From: Azoarcus sp.
GTDB taxonomy: Bacteria; Pseudomonadota; Gammaproteobacteria; Burkholderiales; Rhodocyclaceae
NCBI GenBank assembly: GCA_031282905.1
Contig: JAITCV010000073.1
Span: forward strand, 1-19,177
Reading direction: 5' to 3'
Length of the DNA stretch: 19,177 nt
Numbering within the stretch: position 1 is the stretch's first letter; the number at the start of each line of letters is the position of its first letter. Of this stretch, positions 1 through 7,184 are shown one piece after another. The notes beneath the pieces were generated by a model, which worked only from the letters and a program-made list of their open reading frames with translations, did no database searches and was not told the DNA's origin. Both the position numbers and the translations under genes were made by a program.

Positions 1-192
1 TCCGGGTGCAATCACGCGTCGAAGCTCGGCGTGAGAAGGCGTGAGAAAAAATTGCCGTCCGCAGGACCTGCACGATGTAAAATGGCCCGTTTTGAGTGTT
101 CTCTTTGTCATCATGGTGTCGTTTGATCATTGGCGGGGTGTGCGCGGGCCCGTTCATGGATTTTTGTTCCATGCGCACGGATCGGCTCTTCC

Positions 193-1128
193 ATGAAGCG
201 CTTTCCCAAACTGGCGCTGGGGCCTTTGCTCTGGTTTTGGCCCAAGGTCGATGTGTTGGCCTTTTATGCGGAAATGGCCGGACAATCCGCGCTGGAGATC
301 TTCTATCTTGGCGAGGTCGTCTGTGCCCGCCGCCAACAGATGCGTCTCGACGACTGGCTGGATCTGGCGCGTGATCTCGTCCGTTCCGGAAAGGAAGTGC
401 GGTTTTCCGCGCAGGCGCTTCTGGAATCGGAATCCGACCTGAAGACGCTCCGGAAGTTGTTCGATCTTTGCGCGACGGAACGCTTCGCCGTGGAAGCCAA
501 TGATCTGGGCGCGGTCAGCCTGGCGTCCGAGCGCAGGCTTCCCTTCATCTGCGGCCCGCACCTGAACGTCTATAACGAGGAAACTCTGGCCTGGCTCGCC
601 CGGCAGGGCGCCATCGGCTGGGTCCCGCCGCTGGAAGCCTCGCGGGCGATGGTCGCCGCGCTGCACGCGCGCCGTCCGGCCGGGATGACGACCGAGGTCT
701 TCGCGTTCGGAAAATTGCCGCTCGCCTTTTCCGCCCGCTGCTTTACCGCCCGCCACTACGACCTCAACAAGGATGACTGCCGCTTTCGCTGCCTCGAGCA
801 TCCACAAGGATTGCTGGTGAAAACCCGGGAAGGACAGGCTTTTCTCACCATCAATGGCATCCAGACCATGTCGGGACAGACCCAGAACCTCCTTCCGTCA
901 TATCCGGATCTACGGGACCTGAGCATTGAGGTCCTCCGGCTCTCGCCACACTTGGGAATCATGCCCACCGTCATTGCCGCCTTCGATGCCGCCCGCCGAG
1001 GCCTATCCGCCTGCCTTCCCGAGACGGTCGCGGGCGAGGAAGGATTTTGCAACGGCTACTGGCTGGGCGAACCGGGAATCGTCTGGAATGGAAATGCAAC
1101 AGGGGATCAGAGCGCGCCCAGCGCGTAG
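193..1128 (+). CDS. ubiV: UbiV, oxygen-independent ubiquinone biosynthesis protein (U32 peptidase family)
   Basis: UbiV works with UbiU (and UbiT) to hydroxylate the ubiquinone ring without O2; both are U32-family proteins carrying a 4Fe-4S cluster. The 311-residue product starts with the UbiV-like stretch KLALGPLLWFWPK and keeps four cysteines at C44, C183, C196 and C200, with the same spacing as the cluster ligands known for Escherichia coli UbiV (C39, C176, C193, C197). Other family motifs are YLGEVVCARR (38-47), LPLAFSARCFTARH (175-188) and NGIQTMSG (221-228). An in-frame TTG at 130 would add 21 residues with no similarity to the family, so the ATG at 193 is preferred, although no strong Shine-Dalgarno sequence precedes it. 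UbiU is usually the adjacent upstream gene; it is not in the window and could lie just to the left. The 3' end overlaps the convergent monooxygenase gene by 22 bases. Function is inferred from family and cysteine pattern. Confidence 0.92.
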   Translation: MKRFPKLALGPLLWFWPKVDVLAFYAEMAGQSALEIFYLGEVVCARRQQMRLDDWLDLARDLVRSGKEVRFSAQALLESESDLKTLRKLFDLCATERFAVEANDLGAVSLASERRLPFICGPHLNVYNEETLAWLARQGAIGWVPPLEASRAMVAALHARRPAGMTTEVFAFGKLPLAFSARCFTARHYDLNKDDCRFRCLEHPQGLLVKTREGQAFLTINGIQTMSGQTQNLLPSYPDLRDLSIEVLRLSPHLGIMPTVIAAFDAARRGLSACLPETVAGEEGFCNGYWLGEPGIVWNGNATGDQSAPSA

Positions 1129-2270
1129 CGCGCCAATTGTTTTTTGAGGGGGAAAAGCCGGTTGGTCAGCGCAAGTCCCGCGTTACGCAGGAAGGGAAGC
1201 GCGGGATGCCCGGCACAAAACAGGCGTCGCAGAAGATCGGTCGTCTGCTGCATGAGAAACACTTCTTCCTTTCGCGCGCGCGCGTAGCGCCGCAAAAAGC
1301 ATTCCGCGCCGATATCCTGCCAGGCGGGAGTTTCCAGAAGGAGTCCGGCCAGGACACGAGCATCCTGGAAGCCGAGATTGATGCCGTGCCCGGAGAGGGG
1401 ATGGATGCCGTGCCCGGCGTCGCCCACCAGCGCCAGACGATGACGGATGATTTCAGGCACGCGGATGAGGCGCAGGGGAAAGGCGCTCGCGGGCGTGATC
1501 GTCGCCAGTTGGCCGAGGACGTGCCGCCCGGCCTGGGCAACCCGTTCGGACAAGGCTTCGGGAGACAGGGTGCACAATGCGTCGGCATGGTCGTCCGGAG
1601 TCGACCAGACGATCGACATCCGCTCGCCCGGGAGCGGCAGATACGCAAGCACGCCATCCGGACGGAACCATTGCCGGGCGATTCCCTGGTGGGGTTTTTC
1701 CGTCGTGAAATTGGCCACCACGCCCTTTTCGCCGTAGTGCGTCGTGTAGGTTTCCAGGCCCGTTTGTTCGCGCACCCAGGAATCCCGACCATCCGCGCCC
1801 ACCACGAGACGGGCGGCAAGCGCCTCGCCTCCCGCGAGCGTGAGCCTTGCCGCGCCGGGCTGGATTTCCAGCGCCTCGGGATGCGCCGGGCAAAACCGGG
1901 TCAGGTTGGCTTGGCGCTTGATGCCTTCCCAAAGTTCGCAGGCAATGAGGGAGGATTCCACGACCCAGCCCAGTTCGGGGACGCCGGTCTCGCAGGCGGA
2001 AAAATCGAGCCGCCCCCCCAGATCGCCAAACACCTGCATGGCCATGATGGGCGTCATGCGTTCATGCGCCAGATGCTCCCAGACGCCAATCTGCGCGAGA
2101 AACCCGGCATTTGCCGGACTAATGGCGTAAATGCGGGCATCCCAATCTTCCGGACAAACGGGCGACGCGCCCTCGACCAAGGCGATGGAGAGCGGACTTT
2201 CGCGCAGCGCCGCCGCAAGACTGGCCCCCGCAAGGCCCCCGCCGATGATGATGAGATCAAACGCGGCCAT
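1107..2270 (-). CDS. UbiH/UbiF/VisC/COQ6-family FAD-dependent monooxygenase
   Basis: This is a flavoprotein hydroxylase of the family that adds OH groups to the ubiquinone ring using O2 and NAD(P)H. The 387-residue product has the N-terminal FAD-binding motif GGGLAG (10-15), the middle motif GADGR (158-162) and the C-terminal FAD motif GDAGHGIHPLSGHGINLGFQDA (283-304; the DG/GD signature of this family). The ATG at 2270 is preceded by a well-placed AGG (GCCAGGTATC before ATG), so it is preferred over an in-frame TTG at 2282. Which ring position is hydroxylated (UbiH, UbiF, UbiI, UbiL or UbiM type) cannot be decided from sequence reading alone. It faces ubiV tail to tail, so O2-dependent and O2-independent routes to the same cofactor lie side by side. 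A terminator-like hairpin sits 27-43 bases upstream of the start, leaving no room for a promoter between the two. Confidence 0.9.
   Translation of the reverse strand: MAAFDLIIIGGGLAGASLAAALRESPLSIALVEGASPVCPEDWDARIYAISPANAGFLAQIGVWEHLAHERMTPIMAMQVFGDLGGRLDFSACETGVPELGWVVESSLIACELWEGIKRQANLTRFCPAHPEALEIQPGAARLTLAGGEALAARLVVGADGRDSWVREQTGLETYTTHYGEKGVVANFTTEKPHQGIARQWFRPDGVLAYLPLPGERMSIVWSTPDDHADALCTLSPEALSERVAQAGRHVLGQLATITPASAFPLRLIRVPEIIRHRLALVGDAGHGIHPLSGHGINLGFQDARVLAGLLLETPAWQDIGAECFLRRYARARKEEVFLMQQTTDLLRRLFCAGHPALPFLRNAGLALTNRLFPLKKQLARYALGAL
1112..1145 (+). terminator. Probable intrinsic terminator of ubiV
   Basis: GCGCGC (1112-1117) can pair with GCGCGC (1128-1133) across a 10-base loop, and a run of six T follows at 1140-1145 after AATTG. 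The hairpin straddles the ubiV stop codon and lies inside the last codons of the convergent monooxygenase gene, so these bases serve two genes. The T-run starts six bases after the stem, which is slightly far for a canonical terminator. Confidence 0.5.
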
Positions 2271-2289
2271 GATACCTGGCAATCCCCAG

Positions 2290-2319
2290 AAAAAAACGAC
2301 GCATCACGCGCCGTTTTTT
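2290..2319 (-). terminator. Bidirectional hairpin terminator downstream of rpsT
   Basis: CGACGC (2297-2302) pairs with GCGCCG (2308-2313), with one G-T wobble and a 5-base loop. On the minus strand it is followed by seven T (2290-2296), and on the plus strand by six T (2314-2319), so it reads as an intrinsic terminator in both directions. It is placed to stop rpsT transcription 30-50 bases after the rpsT stop, but the next gene's ATG is only 19 bases past the T-run. Confidence 0.75.
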
Positions 2320-2343
2320 GGAGAGCATCCTTTGGAAAAACAC

Positions 2344-2616
2344 TCAGGCCGAGGCCGAAAGCGCCTTGATCTGTGCGGAAAAGCGGCTTTTATGGCGCGC
2401 AGCCTTGTTCTTGTGGATGATCTTCTTGTCCGCAATCCGGTCGACGATGGACACGGAATCCTGAAACACTTTTTGAGCGAGCACCTTGTCCCCCGCGACG
2501 ATCGCCTGACGCACGCGCTTGATCGCGGTGCGCAACGTGGAACGCAGACTGGCGTTGTGCGCGCGCTGCTTGAGCATTTGACGGGCGCGCTTTCTAGCTT
2601 GTGCGCTATTGGCCAT
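2344..2616 (-). CDS. rpsT: 30S ribosomal protein S20
   Basis: S20 is a primary binding protein of the 30S subunit that contacts 16S rRNA helices. The 90-residue product begins MANSAQARKRARQ and is Lys/Arg-rich helical throughout, with the typical motif VDRIADKKIIHKNKAARHKS; the length matches the family. The ATG at 2616 has an AGGA five bases upstream. A longer open frame starting at 2700 runs through the promoter and was not used. It stands alone, with its own promoter (2649-2677) and terminator (2290-2319). The sequence is close to that of betaproteobacterial S20 proteins, which is one of the main taxonomic clues in the window. Confidence 0.98.
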   Translation of the reverse strand: MANSAQARKRARQMLKQRAHNASLRSTLRTAIKRVRQAIVAGDKVLAQKVFQDSVSIVDRIADKKIIHKNKAARHKSRFSAQIKALSASA

Positions 2617-2648
2617 GAAATCCTGATCCGGTGAAAAGAAAGGACGCG

Positions 2649-2677
2649 ATTGTAATCGCCGATCCCGGAAAACGCAA
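2649..2677 (-). promoter_or_regulatory. Sigma70-type promoter of rpsT
   Basis: On the minus strand, TTGCGT (2672-2677) and TACAAT (2649-2654) are separated by exactly 17 bases, a strong match to the -35 and -10 consensus. Transcription would start around 2642, giving a leader of roughly 25 bases before the rpsT ATG. Confidence 0.75.
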
Positions 2678-2688
2678 GCAAAAGCCTG

Positions 2689-3116
2689 GGTGCAATCCAA
2701 AGTGGAGGAAAAACCTTGTCAAGCAAAGCACAAGCAAAACCTATGCGCTCACCTTCAAATTCGTCAAAAGCGAGGGCCGTAAGGCCCGTGGCAATCCAGA
2801 CAGCCGTTCTGCTTACTTTGTCATTCCAGAAAACTGGACCGCCGCCTGGAAAAGCCACGTCGCTACGCTCCTCGCTGTTGACGAGGTTGGAGGGAATTTG
2901 CACGGGTTTCGTAGGTTTGGTAGGTTGGATGAGCCGAAGGCGTAATCCGACATTCGTTCATCACCGGCGCTTCGCGCCGCTGTTCTGTGATTGCTTTGAT
3001 TTGCGATGCTGCGCATCGTGGGGTCGAATGTCGGATTACGCTGCGCTAATCCAACCTACAAAACCGGCCACCCCTCGTCATTGCGGCAAGACTTTTCCTC
3101 CACTCTGGATTGCACC
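2689..3116. repeat. Composite non-coding element of nested inverted repeats
   Basis: This fills most of the 695-base gene-free stretch between rpsT and metG. The outer arms 2689-2720 and 3085-3116 are inverted copies matching at 28 of 32 positions. The inner arms 2921-2956 and 3025-3058 are inverted copies that are identical over their first 10 and last 17 bases (TAGGTTGGAT and GCGTAATCCGACATTCG). The central loop holds two more perfect small hairpins, CGGCGC-TTC-GCGCCG (2965-2979) and CGATGC-TGC-GCATCG (3004-3018). From memory, the inner arm resembles a dispersed intergenic repeat seen in other proteobacterial genomes. Open frames across it are short and unlike known proteins, and no transposase is present. 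It looks like a non-autonomous, MITE-like or REP-like element, possibly one inserted within another. No clear target duplication was found. Confidence 0.75.
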
Positions 3117-3311
3117 TCCGTATCGCAGGGGCAAATTCGCCACTGATGACGCCCTGAACGCGAATGTGATCGGACCCTGCATATGCCACTCGATTCGACT
3201 GTTCATGTTCCGGTGCTCCGTCCCATGGAAGCCCCCCCGCCAAGCAGCCCCAAGCCACTGCCGCGGCGTTGCGAGTAGAATGCTCCTTCCGCAAAAACCG
3301 CCCGAACCGCC

Positions 3312-5396
3312 ATGCCCCGCAAGATTTTCGTCACCAACGCCCTGCCTTACGCCAATGGCGACATCCACCTCGGCCATCTGGTGGGTTACATCCAGGCCGA
3401 CATCTGGGTGCGGTTCCAGCGCATGCGGGGCAACACCGTGCATTACGTCTGCGCCGACGATACCCACGGCACGCCGGTCATGCTGCGGGCGGAAAAGGAA
3501 GGGCTGACGCCGGAAACGTTGATTGCCCGCGTCCATGGCGAACATTTGCGCGATTTCACCGATTTCGGCATCGCCTTCGACAATTACCACTCCACCCACA
3601 GCGAGGAAACCCGCCGTTACGCCGAAGACATCTACGCCAGGCTCAAGGCGGCGGGGCTGATCGAGCAACGCGCCATCGAACAGTTCTACGACCCGGTGAA
3701 GGAGATGTTCCTGCCCGACCGTTACATCAAGGGCGAATGCCCGAAGTGCGGCGCGGCGGATCAGTACGGCGACAATTGCGAGGTCTGCGGCGCGGCTTAC
3801 GCGCCGACGGAGTTGAAAAACCCCCGCTCCGCCGTCTCCGGCGCGACGCCCGTGCAGCGCGCGTCGGAACATTATTTCTTCCGCCTCTCCGACCCGCGCG
3901 CGGCGGCGTTCCTGCGCGGCTGGACACGTGGCGAGAGCCGCCCCGGCGTGCGGCGGCTACCGTCCGAGGCCGCCAACAAGATGCGGGAATGGCTGGGCGA
4001 GGAGGGCGAAAACAGGCTCTCCGATTGGGACATTTCGCGCGACGCGCCGTATTTCGGCTTCGAGATTCCCGATGCGCCCGGCAAATATTTCTACGTCTGG
4101 CTGGATGCGCCGGTCGGCTATCTCGCCAGTTTCCGGAATCTTGCGGACCAGCGCGGCGGCATTGCGGTGGAGGATTACATCGACGCCGGAAAGGCCGCCA
4201 CGGCGGATACCGAGATGGTGCATTTCATCGGCAAGGACATCCTGTATTTCCATGCCCTGTTCTGGCCCGCGATGCTGGAGTTCTCCGGCTACCGCACGCC
4301 CAGCCAGCTTTGCGTCAATGGCTTTCTCACGGTCAACGGCGCGAAGATGAGCAAAAGCCGCGGTACGTTCATCACCGCGCGCTCCTGGCTCGACCAGAAA
4401 CTCGCCCCGGAGGCGCTGCGCTATTACTTCGCGGGCAAATCCAACGGTTCCCTGGAAGACATCGACCTCAATCTCGACGACATGGTCGCCCGCGTCAATG
4501 CCGATCTCGTCGGCAAGTTCGTGAACATCGCCAGCCGTTGCGCCGGTTTCATCGGCAAGCGCTTCGACGGCAGGTTGGGCGAGATCGACGCTCCCGCGGC
4601 GGAAGCTTTCGCCGCCGCCTGGGCCGCGGACGAAATCGCCGCCGCGTTCGAGGCGCGCGACTACAGCCGGGCCTTGCGCGAAATCATGCGGCTCGCCGAT
4701 CTCGCCAACCAGTACGTGAACGAACACAAGCCGTGGGAACTCGCCAAGCAGTCAGGCAAGGACGCCGAACTGCACGCCGTGTGCAGCACCGCGCTGACCC
4801 TGTTCCGCGATCTCGCCCGCTACCTCAAGCCGGTGCTGCCCGCACTGGCGGCGCAGGCGGAAGAGTTCCTCGCGGTCGAGCCCTTCGATTGGCAAGGCGA
4901 ATGGCAGGCGCTGCCCGCCGGGCATCGGATCGCGCCCTATCGCCATCTGGCGGCCCGCATCGAACGCGCGCAGATCGACGCCCTGCTCGAAGCCAACCGC
5001 GACTCGCTTGCAGCCGTTGCGCCAGCCGCCGCTACTACACCTGTCGCCGCTGCCGCTACGCCCGTGATCAGCGTCGACGATTTCGCCAAGGTCGATTTGC
5101 GCGTCGCCCGCATCGTCGAGGCCAGTTACGTCGAAGGGGCCGAGAAACTCCTGCGCCTCACGCTCGATATCGGCGAGGAAAAACCGCGCCAGGTCTTTGC
5201 CGGGATCAAATCGGCCTATGCGCCGGAAGCCCTCGCCGGACGGCTCACCGTGATGGTGGCAAATCTCGCCCCGCGCAAGATGAAATTCGGCCTCTCCGAA
5301 GGCATGGTGCTCGCCGCTTCCGATCCGGATGGCAAGGCCGGTATCCATCTGCTCTCCCCGGACAGCGGCGCGACGCCCGGCATGCGCGTCAAATAA
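3312..5396 (+). CDS. metG: Methionyl-tRNA synthetase
   Basis: The enzyme charges tRNA-Met with methionine using ATP. The 694-residue protein has the class I signature HLGH (19-22, the HIGH motif), a zinc-binding knuckle with C143, C146, C156 and C159, the KMSKS loop at 345-349, and an anticodon-binding helical domain. After an Ala-rich linker (about 570-590) comes a C-terminal tRNA-binding OB-fold domain (about 592-694; VDLRVARIVEASYVEGAEKL). This is the long, dimerising form common in proteobacteria. The ATG at 3312 begins MPRKIFVTNALPYANGDIHL as expected; the ribosome-binding site is weak. A possible -10 (TAGAAT, 3276-3281) has no convincing -35. Only 33 bases separate it from the downstream transporter, so the two may be co-transcribed. 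Confidence 0.98.
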   Translation: MPRKIFVTNALPYANGDIHLGHLVGYIQADIWVRFQRMRGNTVHYVCADDTHGTPVMLRAEKEGLTPETLIARVHGEHLRDFTDFGIAFDNYHSTHSEETRRYAEDIYARLKAAGLIEQRAIEQFYDPVKEMFLPDRYIKGECPKCGAADQYGDNCEVCGAAYAPTELKNPRSAVSGATPVQRASEHYFFRLSDPRAAAFLRGWTRGESRPGVRRLPSEAANKMREWLGEEGENRLSDWDISRDAPYFGFEIPDAPGKYFYVWLDAPVGYLASFRNLADQRGGIAVEDYIDAGKAATADTEMVHFIGKDILYFHALFWPAMLEFSGYRTPSQLCVNGFLTVNGAKMSKSRGTFITARSWLDQKLAPEALRYYFAGKSNGSLEDIDLNLDDMVARVNADLVGKFVNIASRCAGFIGKRFDGRLGEIDAPAAEAFAAAWAADEIAAAFEARDYSRALREIMRLADLANQYVNEHKPWELAKQSGKDAELHAVCSTALTLFRDLARYLKPVLPALAAQAEEFLAVEPFDWQGEWQALPAGHRIAPYRHLAARIERAQIDALLEANRDSLAAVAPAAATTPVAAAATPVISVDDFAKVDLRVARIVEASYVEGAEKLLRLTLDIGEEKPRQVFAGIKSAYAPEALAGRLTVMVANLAPRKMKFGLSEGMVLAASDPDGKAGIHLLSPDSGATPGMRVK

Positions 5397-5429
5397 TATC
5401 CATAATTTCCACCCCCGAGACATGCAGTA

Positions 5430-7124
5430 ATGAAATTCAGCTTTCACCCCAAGCTTCTCGACACCTTGCCGGGTTACGACCGCGCCGCGTTTCTCCAGGA
5501 TCTGTCCTCCGGCATCACCGTCGGTGTGCTCGCGCTGCCACTGGCAATGGCCTTTGCCATTGCCAGTGGCATGAGCCCAGCCGCCGGGATATGGACGGCC
5601 ATCGTCGCCGGCTTCCTGACTTCACTGCTGGGCGGCTCGCGGGTGCAGATCGCCGGTCCCACCGGCGCCTTCATCCCCATTCTCTATGCCATCGTTGCCA
5701 ACCTGGGCATCCACGACCTGCTCGTCGCCACCATGTTGTCGGGGGTGATGCTGTTCGCCATGGGCGCCTTCAAGCTCGGCGGCATGATTCGCTTCATCCC
5801 TCTCACCGTGGTCATCGGGTTCACCAATGGCATCGCGGTCATCATTTTCCTGTCGCAGATCAAGGACTTCTTCGGGCTACCCATCAAGGAACTGCCCGCC
5901 GAATTCTTCGCGAAATTCCAGATCATCGCCACTTCGCTGCCGGGGCTCGACCCGGTCACCCTCGCGTTTGCCATCGCCTCGGTCGCCATTCTTCTCGCAT
6001 GGAATTTCAAGGCCGCCGCCACGCCCTGGATGCAACGCCTGCCTGGCCCGCTCGCGGTACTGATCATCGCCACGCTCGTCAATACCTTGTTCGATCTGCC
6101 GATCGACACCATCGGTTCGCGGTTCGACGGCATCCCGCAGGGGCTGCCCGATGTTGGTTTTCCCGAAATCAACCTCAGCACCCTGGGCAAGCTGATTTCC
6201 CCCGCTCTCGCCCTCGCCCTGCTCGGCGCCATCGAATCGCTGCTCGCGGCCCGCGTCGCCGACAGCATGATCGACGATCGCCACAACCCCAATCAGGAAC
6301 TGATGGCCCAGGGCATCGCCAACTTCGTCGCCCCGCTGTTCGGCGGTTTTGCCAGCACGGGCGCGATGGCGCGCACTGCCACCAACGTCAAGAGCGGCGG
6401 CCGCAGCCCGGTGGCCGGCTGCGTCCATGCCATCTGCCTGCTCGCCATCGTGCTTGTGCTCGCTCCCCTGACCCGCAACCTGCCGCTCGCCACGCTCTCG
6501 GCCATCGTCATGGTGGTCGCGGTCAACATGGGCAAATGGCAAGCGTTCGCCCCGCGTGAACTCGCGCGCTATTCGAACAACTATCGCCTCATCCTGCTCA
6601 CGACCTTCTTCATCACCGTGATCTTCGACCTCACCCTCGCGGTCGAACTCGGCATGGTGATGTCCGCCCTGTTCTTCATCACCCGCATGGCGGCGCTGAC
6701 CCGCATCGAGCCCATCGCCCTCGATGCCGCCTCCGAATCGCCCGCGATTCGCGCCTGGCATCTTTCCGGCAGTCTGTTCTTTGGCGCCGCCAACAAACTG
6801 GAAGCCTTGCTGGATGCCACGGACGAACATACCCAGATCGCGATCCTCGACTTCTCCAGGGTGCTCAACATCGACACCACCGCCCTCGACATCCTGCAAA
6901 CCCTGCACCGCAGCCTGCAGAAACGCGGCGCAACCCTGATCCTGTGCGGACTCAACCCCCAACCGCTCTCCCTGTTTACCCGTTCCGGCTTTGTCGATCA
7001 GGTTGGCGCCGACATCCAGCCCGATTTCGCCAAGGCGCTCGAACGCGCCTGGCAAGTTCATCGCGGTGTTGCCGCAACGCCCCCCGAACCCGTTCCCCTC
7101 GCCCAGGAAAATCAGGGCGAATGA
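5430..7124 (+). CDS. SulP/SLC26-family anion transporter with STAS domain
   Basis: This is an inner-membrane secondary transporter of 564 residues. Residues about 20-420 are mostly hydrophobic and fit the 14-segment SulP fold, including GITVGVLALPLAMAFAIASG (30-49) and GSRVQIAGPTGAFIPI (70-85), which form the substrate-site region in this family. A cytosolic STAS domain follows at about 438-545 (LDFSRVLNIDTTALDIL from about residue 473). Family members move sulfate, bicarbonate or dicarboxylates, and substrate cannot be read from sequence. The N-terminal half resembles BicA-type and DauA-type proteins more than classical sulfate permeases, which is an impression rather than an alignment. It sits 33 bases after metG and 60 bases before an Na+/H+ antiporter, a pairing that would suit Na+-coupled bicarbonate uptake. 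A perfect 15-base inverted repeat lies within its early codons. Confidence 0.95.
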   Translation: MKFSFHPKLLDTLPGYDRAAFLQDLSSGITVGVLALPLAMAFAIASGMSPAAGIWTAIVAGFLTSLLGGSRVQIAGPTGAFIPILYAIVANLGIHDLLVATMLSGVMLFAMGAFKLGGMIRFIPLTVVIGFTNGIAVIIFLSQIKDFFGLPIKELPAEFFAKFQIIATSLPGLDPVTLAFAIASVAILLAWNFKAAATPWMQRLPGPLAVLIIATLVNTLFDLPIDTIGSRFDGIPQGLPDVGFPEINLSTLGKLISPALALALLGAIESLLAARVADSMIDDRHNPNQELMAQGIANFVAPLFGGFASTGAMARTATNVKSGGRSPVAGCVHAICLLAIVLVLAPLTRNLPLATLSAIVMVVAVNMGKWQAFAPRELARYSNNYRLILLTTFFITVIFDLTLAVELGMVMSALFFITRMAALTRIEPIALDAASESPAIRAWHLSGSLFFGAANKLEALLDATDEHTQIAILDFSRVLNIDTTALDILQTLHRSLQKRGATLILCGLNPQPLSLFTRSGFVDQVGADIQPDFAKALERAWQVHRGVAATPPEPVPLAQENQGE

Positions 7125-7125
7125 C

Positions 7126-7151
7126 AAAAACCGCGCCACGGACCGGTTTTT
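7126..7151 (+). terminator. Possible weak terminator between the transporter genes
   Basis: AAAAACCG (7126-7133) pairs with CGGTTTTT (7144-7151) across a 10-base loop, so the T-run forms the 3' arm of the stem. It lies directly behind the SulP stop codon. The stem is AT-rich and the loop large, so partial read-through into the antiporter gene is quite possible. Confidence 0.35.
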
Positions 7152-7184
7152 CCACGATGAAAATCCATTGAGCCCTTGCCCGCC

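Noticed and set aside
122..136. TTGAT followed by CATTGGCGG as an FNR-like site before ubiV
   Set aside because: Only the left half-site matches; the right half lacks ATCAA.
1273..1284. (CG)6 simple repeat
   Set aside because: It encodes an ordinary Ala-Arg-Ala-Arg stretch of the monooxygenase and is expected in GC-rich DNA.
1047..2369. A 440-codon + frame opposite the UbiH-family gene
   Set aside because: The opposite strand encodes an intact flavoprotein with all three FAD motifs; this frame has no recognisable content.
2716..3507. A 263-codon + frame upstream of and into metG
   Set aside because: It runs through the nested inverted repeats and continues into metG out of frame; composition is not protein-like.
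3269..6559. A 1096-codon open frame on + across metG and the SulP gene
   Set aside because: Its translation is Arg/Ala/Gly-rich low-information sequence in a shifted frame of two clearly recognised genes; it is a by-product of high GC.
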